Positions 23,158 to 34,650 of a stretch of DNA of 64,000 nt are shown here, piece after piece (position 1 is the first letter of the stretch; each line of letters opens with the position of its first letter). The notes under the pieces are model-generated. The model saw only the letters and a list, made by a program, of their open reading frames with translations, did no database searches and was not told the origin of the DNA. The position numbers and the translations under genes are program-made. This DNA is from Silene latifolia (taxonomy: Eukaryota > Streptophyta > Magnoliopsida > Caryophyllales > Caryophyllaceae): positions 151,134,058 through 151,198,057 of the forward strand of contig NC_133537.1 in the NCBI RefSeq assembly GCF_048544455.1, read 5' to 3'.

Positions 23158-24669
23158 TTAAGGTGGTAATTGCCCCTTTTGTCTTTGAGAACTTGAAGAT
23201 GCTAGTTGGGTCAATTGAGTTTCCAACATTTTTGTGTGGGCTAGGATGTTGTTGATGGTGATGTCCTTTGCTTGGCTATCTTTTTTCATTTGAGTGAAAA
23301 ACTCTTGTTGATTCTTTTGCATTTGGAGGACCGCTTTTTTAACATCAAAACCTTGGTCATTTTGTTGATTGTATGGAGTTTGGTTTTGGTAACCTTGGTT
23401 TTGGTTGAAAAAGGGTCTTTGGTTTTGGTTTCTCATGGGAGGTGGGGTGTATGTTGGTTGAGGGTTTTGAACATTTTGGCTTTTGTATGAGAGATTTGGG
23501 TGGAATTTGGTGTTTTCATTGTAATAATTAGAATAAGGGGTACCACTCTTGTATCCTTGAAAAGCATTCACTTGTTCATTTGTTCCCCTACATTCACTTT
23601 GATCATGTCCCAAAGTTCCACAATTCTCACATATCCCACTTGGGATTGATGAAGATGATACCATGGCATTAACATGATGCTTTGGTGATTTTGAGGCTTC
23701 TTCAAGTTTAGCCATAGCCTTCTCAAACTTTATGTTAATGGTATCAATATGAGCACTAAGTTGAGTACCCAATTGAGTAATAGAGTCCACCTCATGCTTT
23801 CCTCCTCTAGTAGCCTTGCGAGGTCTACTATATTGTGAGTTATGGACTGCCATTTCCTCAATCTTGTTCCAAGTTTGATTATCGTCAACTTCGGTGAACA
23901 TACCATTCGATCCCATGTTGAGAATGTTTCTTGAGTCTTCATAAAGACCATTCCAAAATTGTTGTACCAAGAACCACTCGCTAAGTCCATGATGAGGACA
24001 TGAGCGACAAATTCCTTTGAACCGCTCCCAAGCTTCATAAAAAGATTCTTCATCCCTTTGCTTAAAACCCGTAATTTGTGCTCTTAGCATGTTAGTCTTT
24101 TCCGGACGGTAGAATTTTTTGTAGAAAGCTAGAGCCAACTTCTTCCAAGAATCAATTCCAAGAGTAGCCTTATCAAGGCCTTTCAACCATTGTTTTGCGG
24201 TGCCGATTAGAGAAAAAGGAAATAAGACCCATCGAATTTGGTCTTGAGTTACACCGGTTTGTGAAATCGCATCACAGTAGTCACAAAAAGTCTCCATGTG
24301 AGAGTGAGGGTCTTCACTAGGCATCCCCCCAAATTGGCTTCTTTCGACTAATTGGATAAATGCGGATTTTGCAATGAAATTTCCAGTTAAGTGTTGTGGT
24401 GTGGGAGTACCATTGGGTAGGTTCTCCTCGGTTGGTACGGAATGTGATGAAAATTTAGGCATTGTGGGTTGATTTTGTGTTGGATTTTGTGTTGGGTTCT
24501 CCTCACCTTCTCTTGCAAAAGGGTTGACGAACTCAATAGTGTTTGGTTGAATATCTACAACCTCACCAATACCTCTCAAAGTACCTCTAGCAAGTCTTCT
24601 ATTTTTTGTCAAAGTCCTTTCAATTTCGTGATCAAAGGGTAATAAGTTACCTTGTGACCTTCTAGACAT
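23158..24669 (-). CDS. Athila-type gag
   Basis: 503 residues from the first ATG (24669-24667; the open frame upstream starts at TTG). Residues about 100-290 form the retrotransposon gag domain (WLKGL, FYKKFYRP, ESFYEAWERFK). A CCHC zinc knuckle, CENCGTLGHDQSEC, is at about 348-361. The rest is Q/N/P-rich with a coiled-coil-like end. It would form the virus-like particle and bind element RNA. This is the only intact gag in the window. The plus-strand relatives keep only its C-terminal third (42426-42917). Confidence 0.9.
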   Translation of the reverse strand: MSRRSQGNLLPFDHEIERTLTKNRRLARGTLRGIGEVVDIQPNTIEFVNPFAREGEENPTQNPTQNQPTMPKFSSHSVPTEENLPNGTPTPQHLTGNFIAKSAFIQLVERSQFGGMPSEDPHSHMETFCDYCDAISQTGVTQDQIRWVLFPFSLIGTAKQWLKGLDKATLGIDSWKKLALAFYKKFYRPEKTNMLRAQITGFKQRDEESFYEAWERFKGICRSCPHHGLSEWFLVQQFWNGLYEDSRNILNMGSNGMFTEVDDNQTWNKIEEMAVHNSQYSRPRKATRGGKHEVDSITQLGTQLSAHIDTINIKFEKAMAKLEEASKSPKHHVNAMVSSSSIPSGICENCGTLGHDQSECRGTNEQVNAFQGYKSGTPYSNYYNENTKFHPNLSYKSQNVQNPQPTYTPPPMRNQNQRPFFNQNQGYQNQTPYNQQNDQGFDVKKAVLQMQKNQQEFFTQMKKDSQAKDITINNILAHTKMLETQLTQLASSSSQRQKGQLPP

Positions 24670-24787
24670 GCAAAATATCAAACAACTTGAAAACAATTAG
24701 AACAAACCTTGAGGAGTTTTACTTCCCCCTAGGCAAAGAAAGACACAACTAATAACAATCTAAGAAAATCAAATCAAGTTAACACCA

Positions 24788-24805
24788 GTCCTCAACGGCG
24801 CGCCA
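24788..24805 (-). other. Degenerate Athila primer binding site
   Basis: Minus strand TGGCGCGCCGTTGAGGAC, four bases inside the LTR. Compared with the site at 42315-42333 it has a two-base insertion and further changes, so priming by the same tRNA would be impaired. Confidence 0.6.
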
Positions 24806-24809
24806 TTTT

Positions 24810-26588
24810 TGGTCGGACTCACTTGGAGATTTAGTTTTCGGTTACTTGTCGTTAAGAGCACCTAGACCAAAACAATATTTATAACTTCACAAACAACTCT
24901 ACTATTAGTAAAGAGGCAAGTAAAGGTCGGATCCCAAGGGACGGGTATTGATGTAGGATTTTCGATTGCAAGTAGCGGTGTCTAGGGGTGTCACGATTTG
25001 GGGTTGAGATGAGAAGATCACTAAACTAAATAGCAATAAAAGTAAACAAGCAAGATGATTAAAAAGGGATGTAAACAATTGATAAAAAGCACTAGGGTGT
25101 CATGGGGTCAAAGGGGATTCATGGGAATTGATCATACAAACATATTCTCAAATTATAAGCAAGTAATTATTGTTGTGATGGATCGAGTTGGTTTATATCT
25201 TACAATCCTAGGAAGGTTTGGGTTCCGGAGCCGAATCGATTAGATTGTACAACACCTACAACTCGACTTAATCCTCCCTACTCAACTATATACATGGTCT
25301 AATGAGACTCGAGTTGGTTTATGTCTTACAAGTCTCATTGAAAAGGTAAGTGATGGGTAAAAAATGCAAGGATTCATAGGCTCGCATTTCATCAAACAGA
25401 ACATATGCATAAGTTGAGATCACAACAAGCAAACAACTAAACTATGAAAACATATTAAATTAAGCATGAATCATCCCCCATGTTGGTTTCCCCTAATTAC
25501 CCATTAACCCTAGTTAAGGAAACTACTCACTCATTATCAAGTTTAGCATGTTAACAAGGTTGTCAATCACATTAACAAAGCAAAACAAGATGAATAAATA
25601 AAGATGATTAACAATAATTAAAAAGGGATTAAGAGGATTATACCTACTAATGATTCCAAAATAAAGCAAGGAATAATAGAAATACTTGATGATTGATTGG
25701 AAGGTTGTCAATCTCCCAATAATAACCCAAATAATCTTCAATTACCCAAAATAAAAGATGAACAAAAGAGAAATTAAGGAAATGAGATTTGTATTAAGAC
25801 TTGATTAGAAGTTGATTACAAGATTAAGAAGAGATTAGAATGATATCAACTACACTAAGGATTGATAAGAATAACATGATTATCTAATTAGACTAATGGG
25901 GTATTTATAGTGGGGATTAGGTACACAGATTAGGGTTTACTAAGGGCTTAAATGACGATTAAGTCCTTGAGGAATCGCTCCTCTCAAAAGAGAAGACGGT
26001 CTCCTTTTTGCCGGTCTTTCATAAATATGCGCATCTTTCATGGAGCATGAAGAAAGGACGTATGGGACTGTAAGGGAATCCGAGCGTCCAAGGTGTCGGG
26101 ACGGGCGGATTTCTGGTGGTGGACGGGACGGGCGGATTCTTTGGGCGGAGACGAGCGGATTGTGGCGTTGCTGGACGGGCGTCCCTTCTGCAAAGACGCT
26201 CGGATTCCCATTGTCTTGGACGGGCGTCTTCTTTGTTGGACGGGCGGATTGTGTCACAGCTCCCTTTTCTTCTTTTCTTCTTCCAATTATCCTCCGGGAT
26301 TTAGTCGGGGATGCAAGGATTTCTTCATCATTGCCCATCTACTATAATATGTATAAAAGGTCTTCTAATCTTGTCTTCTCTTTGATGCTTGGTCATTAGA
26401 TTCGATTAATTTAGCTCCATTTTGCCATGAAAATGCAAGGTTTGAGATCCTCTCCTACCAAGGAAACAAAACCTCAAAGAATATGCAAAACAAAGGACTA
26501 AAGATAGTAAATGACCCAATTATGCACTAAAAAGCATAGGAACGAGGATAATTCGGGGACTAAATTTGCTCAAATAATGGTCACATCA
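24810..26588 (-). repeat. 5' LTR of the minus-strand Athila-like element
   Basis: 1779 bp, matching 3500-5274, with the TATA box at 25902-25909 and GC-rich words at about 26075-26250. Confidence 0.92.
25902..25909 (-). promoter_or_regulatory. LTR TATA box
   Basis: TATAAATA on the minus strand in the 5' LTR; the likely promoter of the genomic RNA. Confidence 0.6.
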
Positions 26589-27581
26589 GTGTTGCAAGCA
26601 TGATTCGCGCATGTCCATCGGGATTGCATTTCCTCAAGCTTCTCTGAGGGTCTTAATAGTCATTTAAGCCCTTAGTAACCTTAATCCTTATACTTAATTC
26701 TAGTATAAATACCCCATTGTACTACCTAGATTATCATCAATTCTTAATCAAGTTTTAATCAAGCTTTAATCTCATTTTAATCAACTCTTAATCCTCTCTT
26801 AATTTAGTTGTAATACATTTCTCAATATTAATCACATCTTAATCTTTCCTTAATTTCTCAATTGTTCTTAGTTTTATTTGGGTAATTAGAAGATCATTTG
26901 GGTTGATTTGGAGGATTGACAACCTTCCATCAATCATCAAGTACTTCTATTATTCTTTGCTTTATTATTTTGGATCATCTCCATAGGTATAATCCCTTTT
27001 TACCCTTGTTTAATTATTGTTAATCACATCATTTATTCATCATGTTTTGCTTTGTTAGTATGATTAACAACTTTATTAGCATGCTAAACTTGATCATGAG
27101 TGAGTAGTACTTTAGCTAGGGTTAATAGGGAATTAGGTGAAACAAACATGGGAATTGATCTATGCTCAATCTAATATGTTTTCATAATTAATTTTCTTGC
27201 TTGTTGTGATTTCAACCTATGCACATTTTATGTTTGATGAAATGTGAGCCTATGAATCATTGCATTTTTTTACCCATCTCCTATCTTTTCAATGAGGCTT
27301 GTAAGACATAAACCAACTCGAGTCTCATTAGACCATGCATAAGAGTTGAATAAGGGGAGACTAAGTTGACCTTTACTTGCTTTACTTAATCTTGTTGATT
27401 AGTTTAGACCACATCTCATCTCAACCCAATTTGTGACACCATAAGACATAGCTTTTTGCAATTGAAATCAATCCCCGTCCCGTGGGATCCGACCTTTACT
27501 TACCTCTTTGCTAAGAGTAGTTTGTGAAGTTATAAATATTGTTTTGGTTGGTAGCTTTTGACGACGAGTTATAGCCACACA
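26589..27581 (+). repeat. Athila-like LTR, second part (unit 1)
   Basis: Continues 2998-3499 after the 23-kb insertion. It aligns with 35829-36827 and ends CCACACA, five bases before the primer site. Confidence 0.88.
26704..26711 (+). promoter_or_regulatory. LTR TATA box
   Basis: TATAAATA followed by CCCCATT. Confidence 0.6.
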
Positions 27582-27586
27582 AAAAA

Positions 27587-27605
27587 TGGTGCCGTTACCG
27601 GGGAC
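27587..27605 (+). other. Athila primer binding site (unit 1)
   Basis: TGGTGCCGTTACCGGGGAC; two changes from the site at 42315-42333, which matches the expected complement of tRNA-Asp used by Athila and related elements. Confidence 0.8.
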
Positions 27606-28101
27606 GGTGTTCAATTGATTTGATTTTCATTAATTGTTTTTAGTTGTGTCTTTCTTTACCTTGAGGGAGAGCACTTCCTCAAGGTACTTCTCACCATTTT
27701 CTCTTAGTGTACTTTGCAAGATGTATCTTATAGATTATTGTGTAGAGGATCATGTGAGCACTACTCTCATCAAAGACCCTTTGCAAGCATTGGAAGGCTT
27801 AGAAGCAAGTGAGGCCAAAAACAAGCATTAGGCATTGGAAGTAGATCTCCTTGAAGCCGCTCTAGCTTACAAAGAGCTCACCTATGAGCAATTCATATTG
27901 ATAAATAACATTCTCAAGGAAGCTTCACAACCCACTAAAGAAGAACAAGAAACTAAAGATCATACCATGCAAGTCAAGGAGCAAGACGAATTTGTCGAGG
28001 AATTTGACTACATTGGGTATGAGGAGTTCGAAGAACAAGTTGAATATGCCATGAGGATATAATGTTTAATGGAGGTGGGAGATGTCCCTAGTGAACCTTG
28101 A
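27606..28101 (+). pseudogene. Leader and fused gag remnant of unit-1 Athila-like element
   Basis: Short frames (about 27721-27830 and 27835-28062) encode acidic peptides ending YIGYEEFEEQVEYAMRI. The tail resembles YGYGEFEEQV at the start of the gag remnant at 42426. Most of gag and all of protease are deleted, since pol begins about 0.5 kb after the primer site. The stop at 27829-27831 is absent from unit 2. Confidence 0.55.
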
Positions 28102-29628
28102 ATGGTAGAAAGTAAGGTACAAACTCCGACTCTAAAACCCCTTCCCTCAAATTTGAAGTATGCTTACCTTGATGAGTCTAAAACCAAACCCATGATTGTT
28201 AATAAAAAACTTGATGATAACCAATTGGAAAGTTTGCTTGATGTGTTAAAAGAACATGAAAAAGCTATAGGCTATAATCTAGATGATCTTAAGGGAATAA
28301 GCCCCAATTTTTTTCACATAGAATTCATCTACAAGAAGACCATAACCCTACCATCCAAGGACAAAGGAGACTAAACCCCCACATGCAAGAAGTTATAAAA
28401 ACAGAGGTTATGAAATTACTTGATGCGGTAATCATTTATCCTATATCGGATTCTTTGTGGATTAGCCCCGTTCAAGTGGCATTTAAGAAAGGAGGTACCA
28501 CGGTGGTAACAAATGATAAGAACGAGCTAATACCCTCAAGGAAGATCACCGGTTGGCGTATGTGTATCGATTATCGTAAATTAAATTCCGCAACAAGAAA
28601 GGATCATTTCCCCCCTACCATTCATTGACAAAATGCTTGAGAGGCTTGCCTCTAACAAATTCTTTTGCTACCTTGATGGGTACTCGGGATTCTTCCAAAT
28701 CCCTATACACCCGGATGACCAACACAAGACTAATTTCACATGTCCCTACGGTACTCTTGCATATGGGAGAATGCCTCTCGGGCTATGTAATGCCCCCGCC
28801 ACTTTCCAAAGATGTATGATGAGTGTCTTTTTTGACTATTTAGAAACCATAATAGAGGTTTTTATGGATGATTTTAGCGTTTATGGAAAAGACTTTGATT
28901 ATTGTTTGCATAAACTTTCTCTAGTATTGCAAAAGTGTGAAGATGTTGCCTTGTCTTGAATTGGGAAAAGTGTCATTTTATGGTCAATGAAGGTATTGTC
29001 TTGGGCCCTTTAATCTCGGAAAAGGGCATCGAAGTTGACAAGGCCAAAGTTAAGGGAATGTTAGAGGGGTTAGGAGCTTTCTCGGTCATGCGGGTTCTAT
29101 CGTCGTTTTATAAAAGATTTTTCCAAAATCGCGAAACCCCTTACTCAACTTTTGCTTAAGGATGCCCAATTCCAATTCACTAATGAGTGTGTTGAAGCTT
29201 TTGATAGAATCAAAGAGGCACTAATCTCGGCACCAATCATCCAACCACCAAATTGGAACCTACCATTTGAGATCATGTGCGATGCAAGTAAATACACCGT
29301 TGGAGCGTTTCTTGGCCAACGGTTAGGAAAGGCTTTGTATGCTACCTATTACATAAGCAAGACTCTTGATGCCGCCCAAGTAAAATATGACACCACGGAG
29401 AAGGAACTTCTTGCCATTGTCTATGCATTAGACAAATTCCATTCCTATTTTCTTGGATCAAAAGTGATTGTTTTCTCGGACCACCGTGCTCTTAGACATC
29501 TTTTGATAAAGAAAGAAGCAAACTCAAGATTGTTGAGGTGGATTTTGCTACTCCAAGAATTTTATTTGGAGATAAAGGATAAGAAGGGAGTCGAGAATGT
29601 GGTAGCGGATCACGTGTCAAGAATTTGA
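28102..29628 (+). pseudogene. Athila-type reverse transcriptase and RNase H, frameshifted (unit 1)
   Basis: In order: pol N-terminus (LKPLPSNLKYAYLDES), RT with CIDYRKLN, the polymerase core FMDDFSVYG near 28865, and RNase H ([35 protein letters not shown]). Frame changes near 28310 and 29090 are shared with unit 2. Extra ones near 28613 and 28950 occur only here. The enzyme cannot be made. Confidence 0.88.
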
Positions 29629-30108
29629 TTCCATGATGATGAGGGAGAGACACCAATAAATGACTCTTTCCATGATGATATTTTGATGGCCATCCATTCA
29701 CAACTCGAGAAACACACAACACCATGGTGTGCTGACTATGCTAATTACATTGTGGGAGGAGTTCTTCCCCCAAATTTGAACTACAATCAAAGAAAGAGAT
29801 TCTTGTTTGAAGTGAAGAGATACTTTTGGGATGATCCCAATCTTTACAAGGAATGTAGTGATGGACTTTACCGAAGATGCATACCCCAATGGGAAGTACA
29901 AGGTGTTTTAGAGGGATGTCATTCATCACCATATGGAGGACATCATGGAGCACGAAGAACAATTGCTAAAGTCCTTCAATCGGGCTTCTTTTGGCCTACC
30001 ATGTTTGAAGATGCTAGAGAATTTATTCTCCATTGTGATCCTTGCCAGAGAACCGGAAACATTTCTTGGAGAAATGAGATGCCACAACGAGGTCTAGACA
30101 TACCTTGA
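29629..30108 (+). pseudogene. Athila-type integrase N-terminus, truncated (unit 1)
   Basis: The H2C2 zinc-binding domain is visible (H-x3-H around GGHHGARR, then CDPCQRTG). The frame runs out at the junction with Tat sequence at 30108/30109, before the DDE catalytic core. Separated from RNase H by a TGA at 29626-29628, where unit 2 reads CGA. Confidence 0.85.
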
Positions 30109-30647
30109 GTCCTGCTATGAGGGCTTCATACTTAGCCTTATTATTTGTAGCTTTGAACTCACAACTCACACCCTAGGCTAATGGTGTCCCCTTGTGGCAA
30201 TTTTAGCACTAATCCTAAGCATGTAACTCTTACATTGGATGCCCCGTCTATGAACAGGGTCCACTGCTGGTCTGAGGTTTTATTTTCTAACTGGTTAACT
30301 TCCTTGGTCAAGTCTGATTCTAAGTTAGGGCTGAAATCAGCCACAAAGTCTGCTAAGGCCTGTGACTTGATTGTTGTCCTGGGTTCAAAGGTAACATCAT
30401 AAGTGCTGAGCTGGACTGACCATTTGGACATCTTGCCTGATAGTTCAGGCTTCCGCAGGACAGATTTTATGGGTAGGTTGGTCCTGGCTATTATGGGGCG
30501 ACTTTCAAAGTAAGGACGCAACTTAGCACATGACATGATCAAAGCTAAAATATACTTTTCAAGTAAACCAGACCTCATTTTAGCATCTAGTAGACTTTTA
30601 CTTACATAATAGACAGGATGTTGCTGACCTTCCAGTTCCTTTACCAA
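30109..30647 (-). pseudogene. Tat-type RNase H pair, truncated (unit 1)
   Basis: The minus-strand frame begins in the RT-linked RNase H (YYVSKSLLDAKMR, ALADFVADF). It then enters a second RNase H (WTLFIDGASNVR), the extra domain characteristic of Tat elements. The second domain is cut at 30109, so integrase and everything 3' are missing. Confidence 0.85.
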
Positions 30648-31504
30648 GACTGCACTTACCGCGGTGTTAGTAACGGGGAGATATACTTACAGGGGCTCTC
30701 TTTTTTCTGGTTTGGCCAGTAAATGTGGAGAAGAAAGATACGGTTTTAGATACTAAAAGGCTTCCTCATGTTCAGGAGTCCATTAGAATTGTTTATTTTT
30801 TCTGAGCAGGTTGTAAAATGTTTTACACCTTTCAGATGACCTGGATATGAACCTGTTCAGGGCAGCCACCTTGCCTGTCAATTTCTGAATGTCCTTGACA
30901 GACTTGGGTGACTATATTTCCAGTATAACTTTGATTTGTTCAGGGCTGGCTTCTATGCCTCTTTTTGTCACCATATAGCCTAAGAACTTTCCTGCAGAAA
31001 CTCTAAAGTGGCATTTTGTAGGGTTGAGTTTCATGTTGTACTTTTCTTTGATTTCAAATGGTACTTCCAGGTGCTTCACATGGTCTTGTGCATTATTGGA
31101 CTTCACCGCTATGTCATCAATGTAGACCTCCATGATGTCCCCAATCAGTTCCTTGAACATCATGTTAACCAGGCGCTGGTATGTTGTCGCTGCATTCTTT
31201 GACCGAATGGCATGGTAGTGTAGCAATATATGCCTTGGTCAGTAATGAATGCAGTACTCTCCTGGTCAGCAGGGTCCATCTTTATCTGGTTAAATCCACT
31301 GGAAGCATCCATGAATGTGAGTATATCATGCCCTGCCGTTGCATCTACCATGGTGTCAATATATGGAAGGGGGAATGGATCTTTAGGGCGGGCTTTGTTC
31401 AGGTCAGTGTAATCTACACAAACTCTCCATTTGTCATTCTTTTTCTGCACAACCACTACGTTTGCCAGCCACTTAGGGTACATCACTTCCCTGATCATAC
31501 CCAT
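30648..31504 (-). pseudogene. Tat-type reverse transcriptase, frameshifted (unit 1)
   Basis: Minus strand: VCVDYTDLNKARPKDPFPLP, FMDASSGFNQIKM, then the catalytic YIDDIAVKS and KCHF. A one-base loss near 31200, compared with unit 2, breaks the frame after TTMPFG. The 30648-30911 part is RT-to-RNase H linker with stops. Confidence 0.88.
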
Positions 31505-31831
31505 ATCAAGGAGTTTGTCTACTTCTTCATTGATAATGGCATTTCATTCCGGTGCAAACTTCCGTCTTTTTTGTTGTACAGGCTTGAAATATGTGTTAAT
31601 ATTGAGTTTATGGGTAATAATATCAGCACTAATTCCAGTCATATCAAAATGAGACCACGGAAAACAGGAAGATTTATTCTTAAGAAAGTTTACTAATTCG
31701 GGTCTGACTGAATCAGGGGCGTCAGAGCCAACTAGAACATACCTGTCAGGATACTCAGGGTTGAGGATTACCTGATTTGTTTCCATCCTAGGTGGTGCTA
31801 CATATGTGCTCTTGACAAGGTACAGTAATTG
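31505..31831 (-). pseudogene. Tat pol segment between protease and RT (unit 1)
   Basis: Contains PWSHFDMTGI and FKPVQQKRRKFAPE, which precede RT in Tat polyproteins. Separated from flanking frames by stops. Confidence 0.8.
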
Positions 31832-32698
31832 TTATGCAAAGTACTTACCTGCCTTGGATGGTTTTATGGCCTCAGTATAGCATTCCTGGGCTGACTTATG
31901 CTCACCTTTGATGGTTGCCACTCCCCAGTCATTTGGTATCTTGATACATTGATGATAAGTAGAAGGGACAGCCTTGACATTGTGGATCCAGGGCCTGCCC
32001 AGAATGACATTATAGGAGGATAGACAGTCTAGAACTCCAAACCTTTCATAAGATACAACACCTTTAGCACAGGTAGAGAGATAAATCTCTCCTAACGTAT
32101 TCTTTGTCTCACCGCTAAACCCCACCAAGACACTAGACTTCTTGGTGATTTGATCTTCGTTGATCTTCATGGCTTTGAGTACGTCCATCATGATCAGGTT
32201 TATTGAGCAGCCTCTATCTACCAAGATTCTCCTTACATTGACTGTTCCTATTTGCATGGAAATCACCAGGCCATCATGATGTAGGTCAGGAATGCCCACT
32301 AGATCACAGTCACTGAACGTGATTGGTGGTATATTGCCGGGTTTGCAGGGTGACTTAGTTTGAGGAGTCCTGGCTATTTTCTTTGCTGCTGAACTGGTCG
32401 GGCCACAAATCTCGGATCCGCCATTTATGAATTTTACTTCATAGAGTGGAGGTGGTGGAGGGAGATTGCGTTCCTTGTTTTGCTCCTGATTGAGTTTGTC
32501 AGGATCTTCATTCCTTCCTATGGCTTTGATCAAATCTTTGAGGTATCTTGTCTTTAACAGGTAGGCCACTTCTTTCCTGAGAGTAAAGCAATCCTCCGTT
32601 GTGTGCCCTATATCCATATGAAATTCACACCACTTGGTATGGTCCTTCCTTGGATTCGGGTTGTCTGACTTTCTGGGCCACCTCACCACTGGTCCCAT
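31832..32698 (-). pseudogene. Tat gag C-terminus and protease (unit 1)
   Basis: 288-residue open frame. Near the N-terminus is CEFHMDIGHTTEDC, the Tat-type C-x2-H...GH...C motif. A proline-rich linker follows, then a protease-like segment with ILVDRGCS where an aspartic protease needs D-T/S-G, and VILGRPWIH downstream. The active-site change suggests the protease is dead even where the frame is open. Confidence 0.8.
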
Positions 32699-33885
32699 AT
32701 TATCCAGTCGCTAGATCAAGCCTCCAATGTCAACATAGAAGTTATGTTCAGAGATAGGTGGATGAACTTCAGCCTTACCTTGCTGTTCTTACGATAGGTT
32801 AACTTCTGACTGATCAGGCATGGTATATGGGCCACTCTTGTAGTTATTGCCCCTGCTGGTGCTTCTTATGTTCGGCTTATCATAGTCTTTTGCATTGTAG
32901 GGTCCTCCAACCTTGTAACTCTTGTCTTCCTCTGGCCTGATATAGGCGAGCGTCTTTGCCTGAACGTCTTCGAAAGAATGAAAGGGATACTTGGTCAGTT
33001 CACCGTAGAGATCACTGTTGGGTAGTAATCCCTGCCTGAATGCTTCCACTGCTGTTCCAACATCATACATGGGAATTGATACCTTCTCCTTGTTGAATCT
33101 GGCAAGGAAGACTCTGAGGATCTCATCTGATTTCTGGGTAATCCTATACAGGTCACTGAAACGCTTCTCCAACTCCTTGCTACTTGCGAACTGCTGGTTG
33201 AATATGTAGATCAGGTCAGCAAACGATCTGATACTTCCATTTGGCAGGTAAATATACCACTGCAGTGCAGGATCGGTCAGGGTAGTTCCAAATCCTTTAC
33301 ACATGCAAACCTGCCTAAATTCGCATGGAATAGATGCAGCAGACATTTTTTGCTTGTAGAAGGCTACATAGTTTTGTGGATCTGAGTTCCTATCATAAGT
33401 TCTCATGGATGGAATCACAAATTTCTTGGGAAGATCTACTTTAGCTATCTCGTCTATAAAAGGTGAGTTAGCATAGCTTTATGGGGCAGCCTCCTCCATG
33501 CTGGCAGGAACTCCAAGTATTTTCTCATATTTTTCATTAAGCTTCTTGATTTCCTGGACTATTGCCATCATGACAGATGCTCCTGTTTCGTCAGCTTTAT
33601 CATCTTTAGGGGTATCGTCGTCAACATTGACCACGTTTTTTGTACCACTTGGACTCCCATAACTTGAGAAATCAAAGTATTTGATAATCGATGAAAATAG
33701 GGTTCCTTGCTGAATTTTGGAACCTGCTCCATTAGATTTTTCTAATTTATTTTTAAGGCCGATTCAGACTCTTTCAATTGCAAGATTTCAGCCTCTAACT
33801 AAGCCATTTTCTCTTTCAGGCTCTCCATTTCTGCCACTTTTTGTAGTGCAACAGTCAATTGTTCTTCCACGGTTGGTTGAGACAT
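32699..33885 (-). pseudogene. Tat gag (copy B)
   Basis: The best core frame is 32789-33418 (209 residues; YVAFYKQKMSAASIP, SFADLIYIFNQQF, FLARFNKE). The gag ATG is at 33885-33883. An in-frame TAG about 28 codons later and a frame change near 33750 are shared with copies A and C, so they predate the duplication. Stops at about 32710 and 32790 separate core and C-terminus. Confidence 0.85.
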
Positions 33886-33951
33886 TTTGCTAGTTTCTTT
33901 GTTTTTTGGATTTTTTTGTGAAAAGGAAAAAAGATATTAATGAGCTAGATA

Positions 33952-33968
33952 CTCCACGGTGGGCGCCA
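33952..33968 (-). other. Tat primer binding site (copy B)
   Basis: TGGCGCCCACCGTGGAG on the minus strand, two bases from the LTR. Confidence 0.7.
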
Positions 33969-33970
33969 AT

Positions 33971-34650
33971 TGTTTTGGGTGGATTCTGCGCAAGGCTGAA
34001 TCAGGTCAGGGTAGATTTTATTGCAGGGTTAAGTAGCTCTATTATCTTGACTAAGACTGCAGGGCAGGATAAAATGTATGTAAAGTAAAGCAAGTAAATT
34101 AAATAATTTAGACAATAGATTTTGTACGTGGAAAACCCTTTAATTGGGAAAAAAACCACGGGCACCAAGCCAGGTGAGAGTTCACTATGTATTTGGAGAA
34201 TAATAATGTAATAAGCACAATATAGTGTTTTCTGCCTAAGTATTATAATCGTGTTGCTAATAATCTGTTGGAATGTGTCTTGAAATGATCTTTGATGCTC
34301 CTTATATAGTGATATTCATATGGCTACATAATTTTCGCTATTGATGGCATGATATTTCTCCTTAATGACGTCACTAATTGCTCTTTGATTACTCTTTATT
34401 ACCCAGATAAATGCTTGGTCTTTATGATAAAATCTTCTCCTTAATTGCTCCATAATTGGTGTAATAATGAATAATTATTCTCCATATTTATCCTTGACTT
34501 GGTCAAATAATATCTTCTTATTTGACTGTTGCTCTCTCCTGCTTGGTGCCAGCCTTGAGCTGCCCTGACATTCTTGTCTTGATCGTCAGGCCAGGGTAGA
34601 AGTGTATCCTGAACATAGTGCGGAAATATCAGGCGTAACAGTAACCATCA
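33971..34650 (-). repeat. Tat 5' LTR (copy B)
   Basis: About 680 bp, near-identical to 1643-2321. The outer boundary is inferred. Confidence 0.6.

Larger units (their letters stand above)
3500..26588 (-). mobile_element. Non-autonomous Athila-like LTR retrotransposon carrying nested copia and Helitron
   Basis: The two LTRs (3500-5274 and 24810-26588) are similar along their length, begin TGATGTGACC and end CCGACCA in minus orientation. The flanks are GAGTT (3495-3499) and GTGTT (26589-26593), a 5-bp target duplication with one mismatch. The empty site is visible at about 35833, where the same LTR continues unbroken. Inside, in minus order, are a degenerate primer site, gag, protease region, a GC-rich spacer, ORF1 and a long 3' noncoding part. 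RT, RNase H and integrase are absent. Without the nested copia the element is about 11.1 kb. Confidence 0.9.

Noticed and set aside
27634-27831. Hydrophobic plus-strand frame right after the primer site
   Set aside because: It starts at a non-ATG codon in the leader; only the part from about 27721 has possible coding history.
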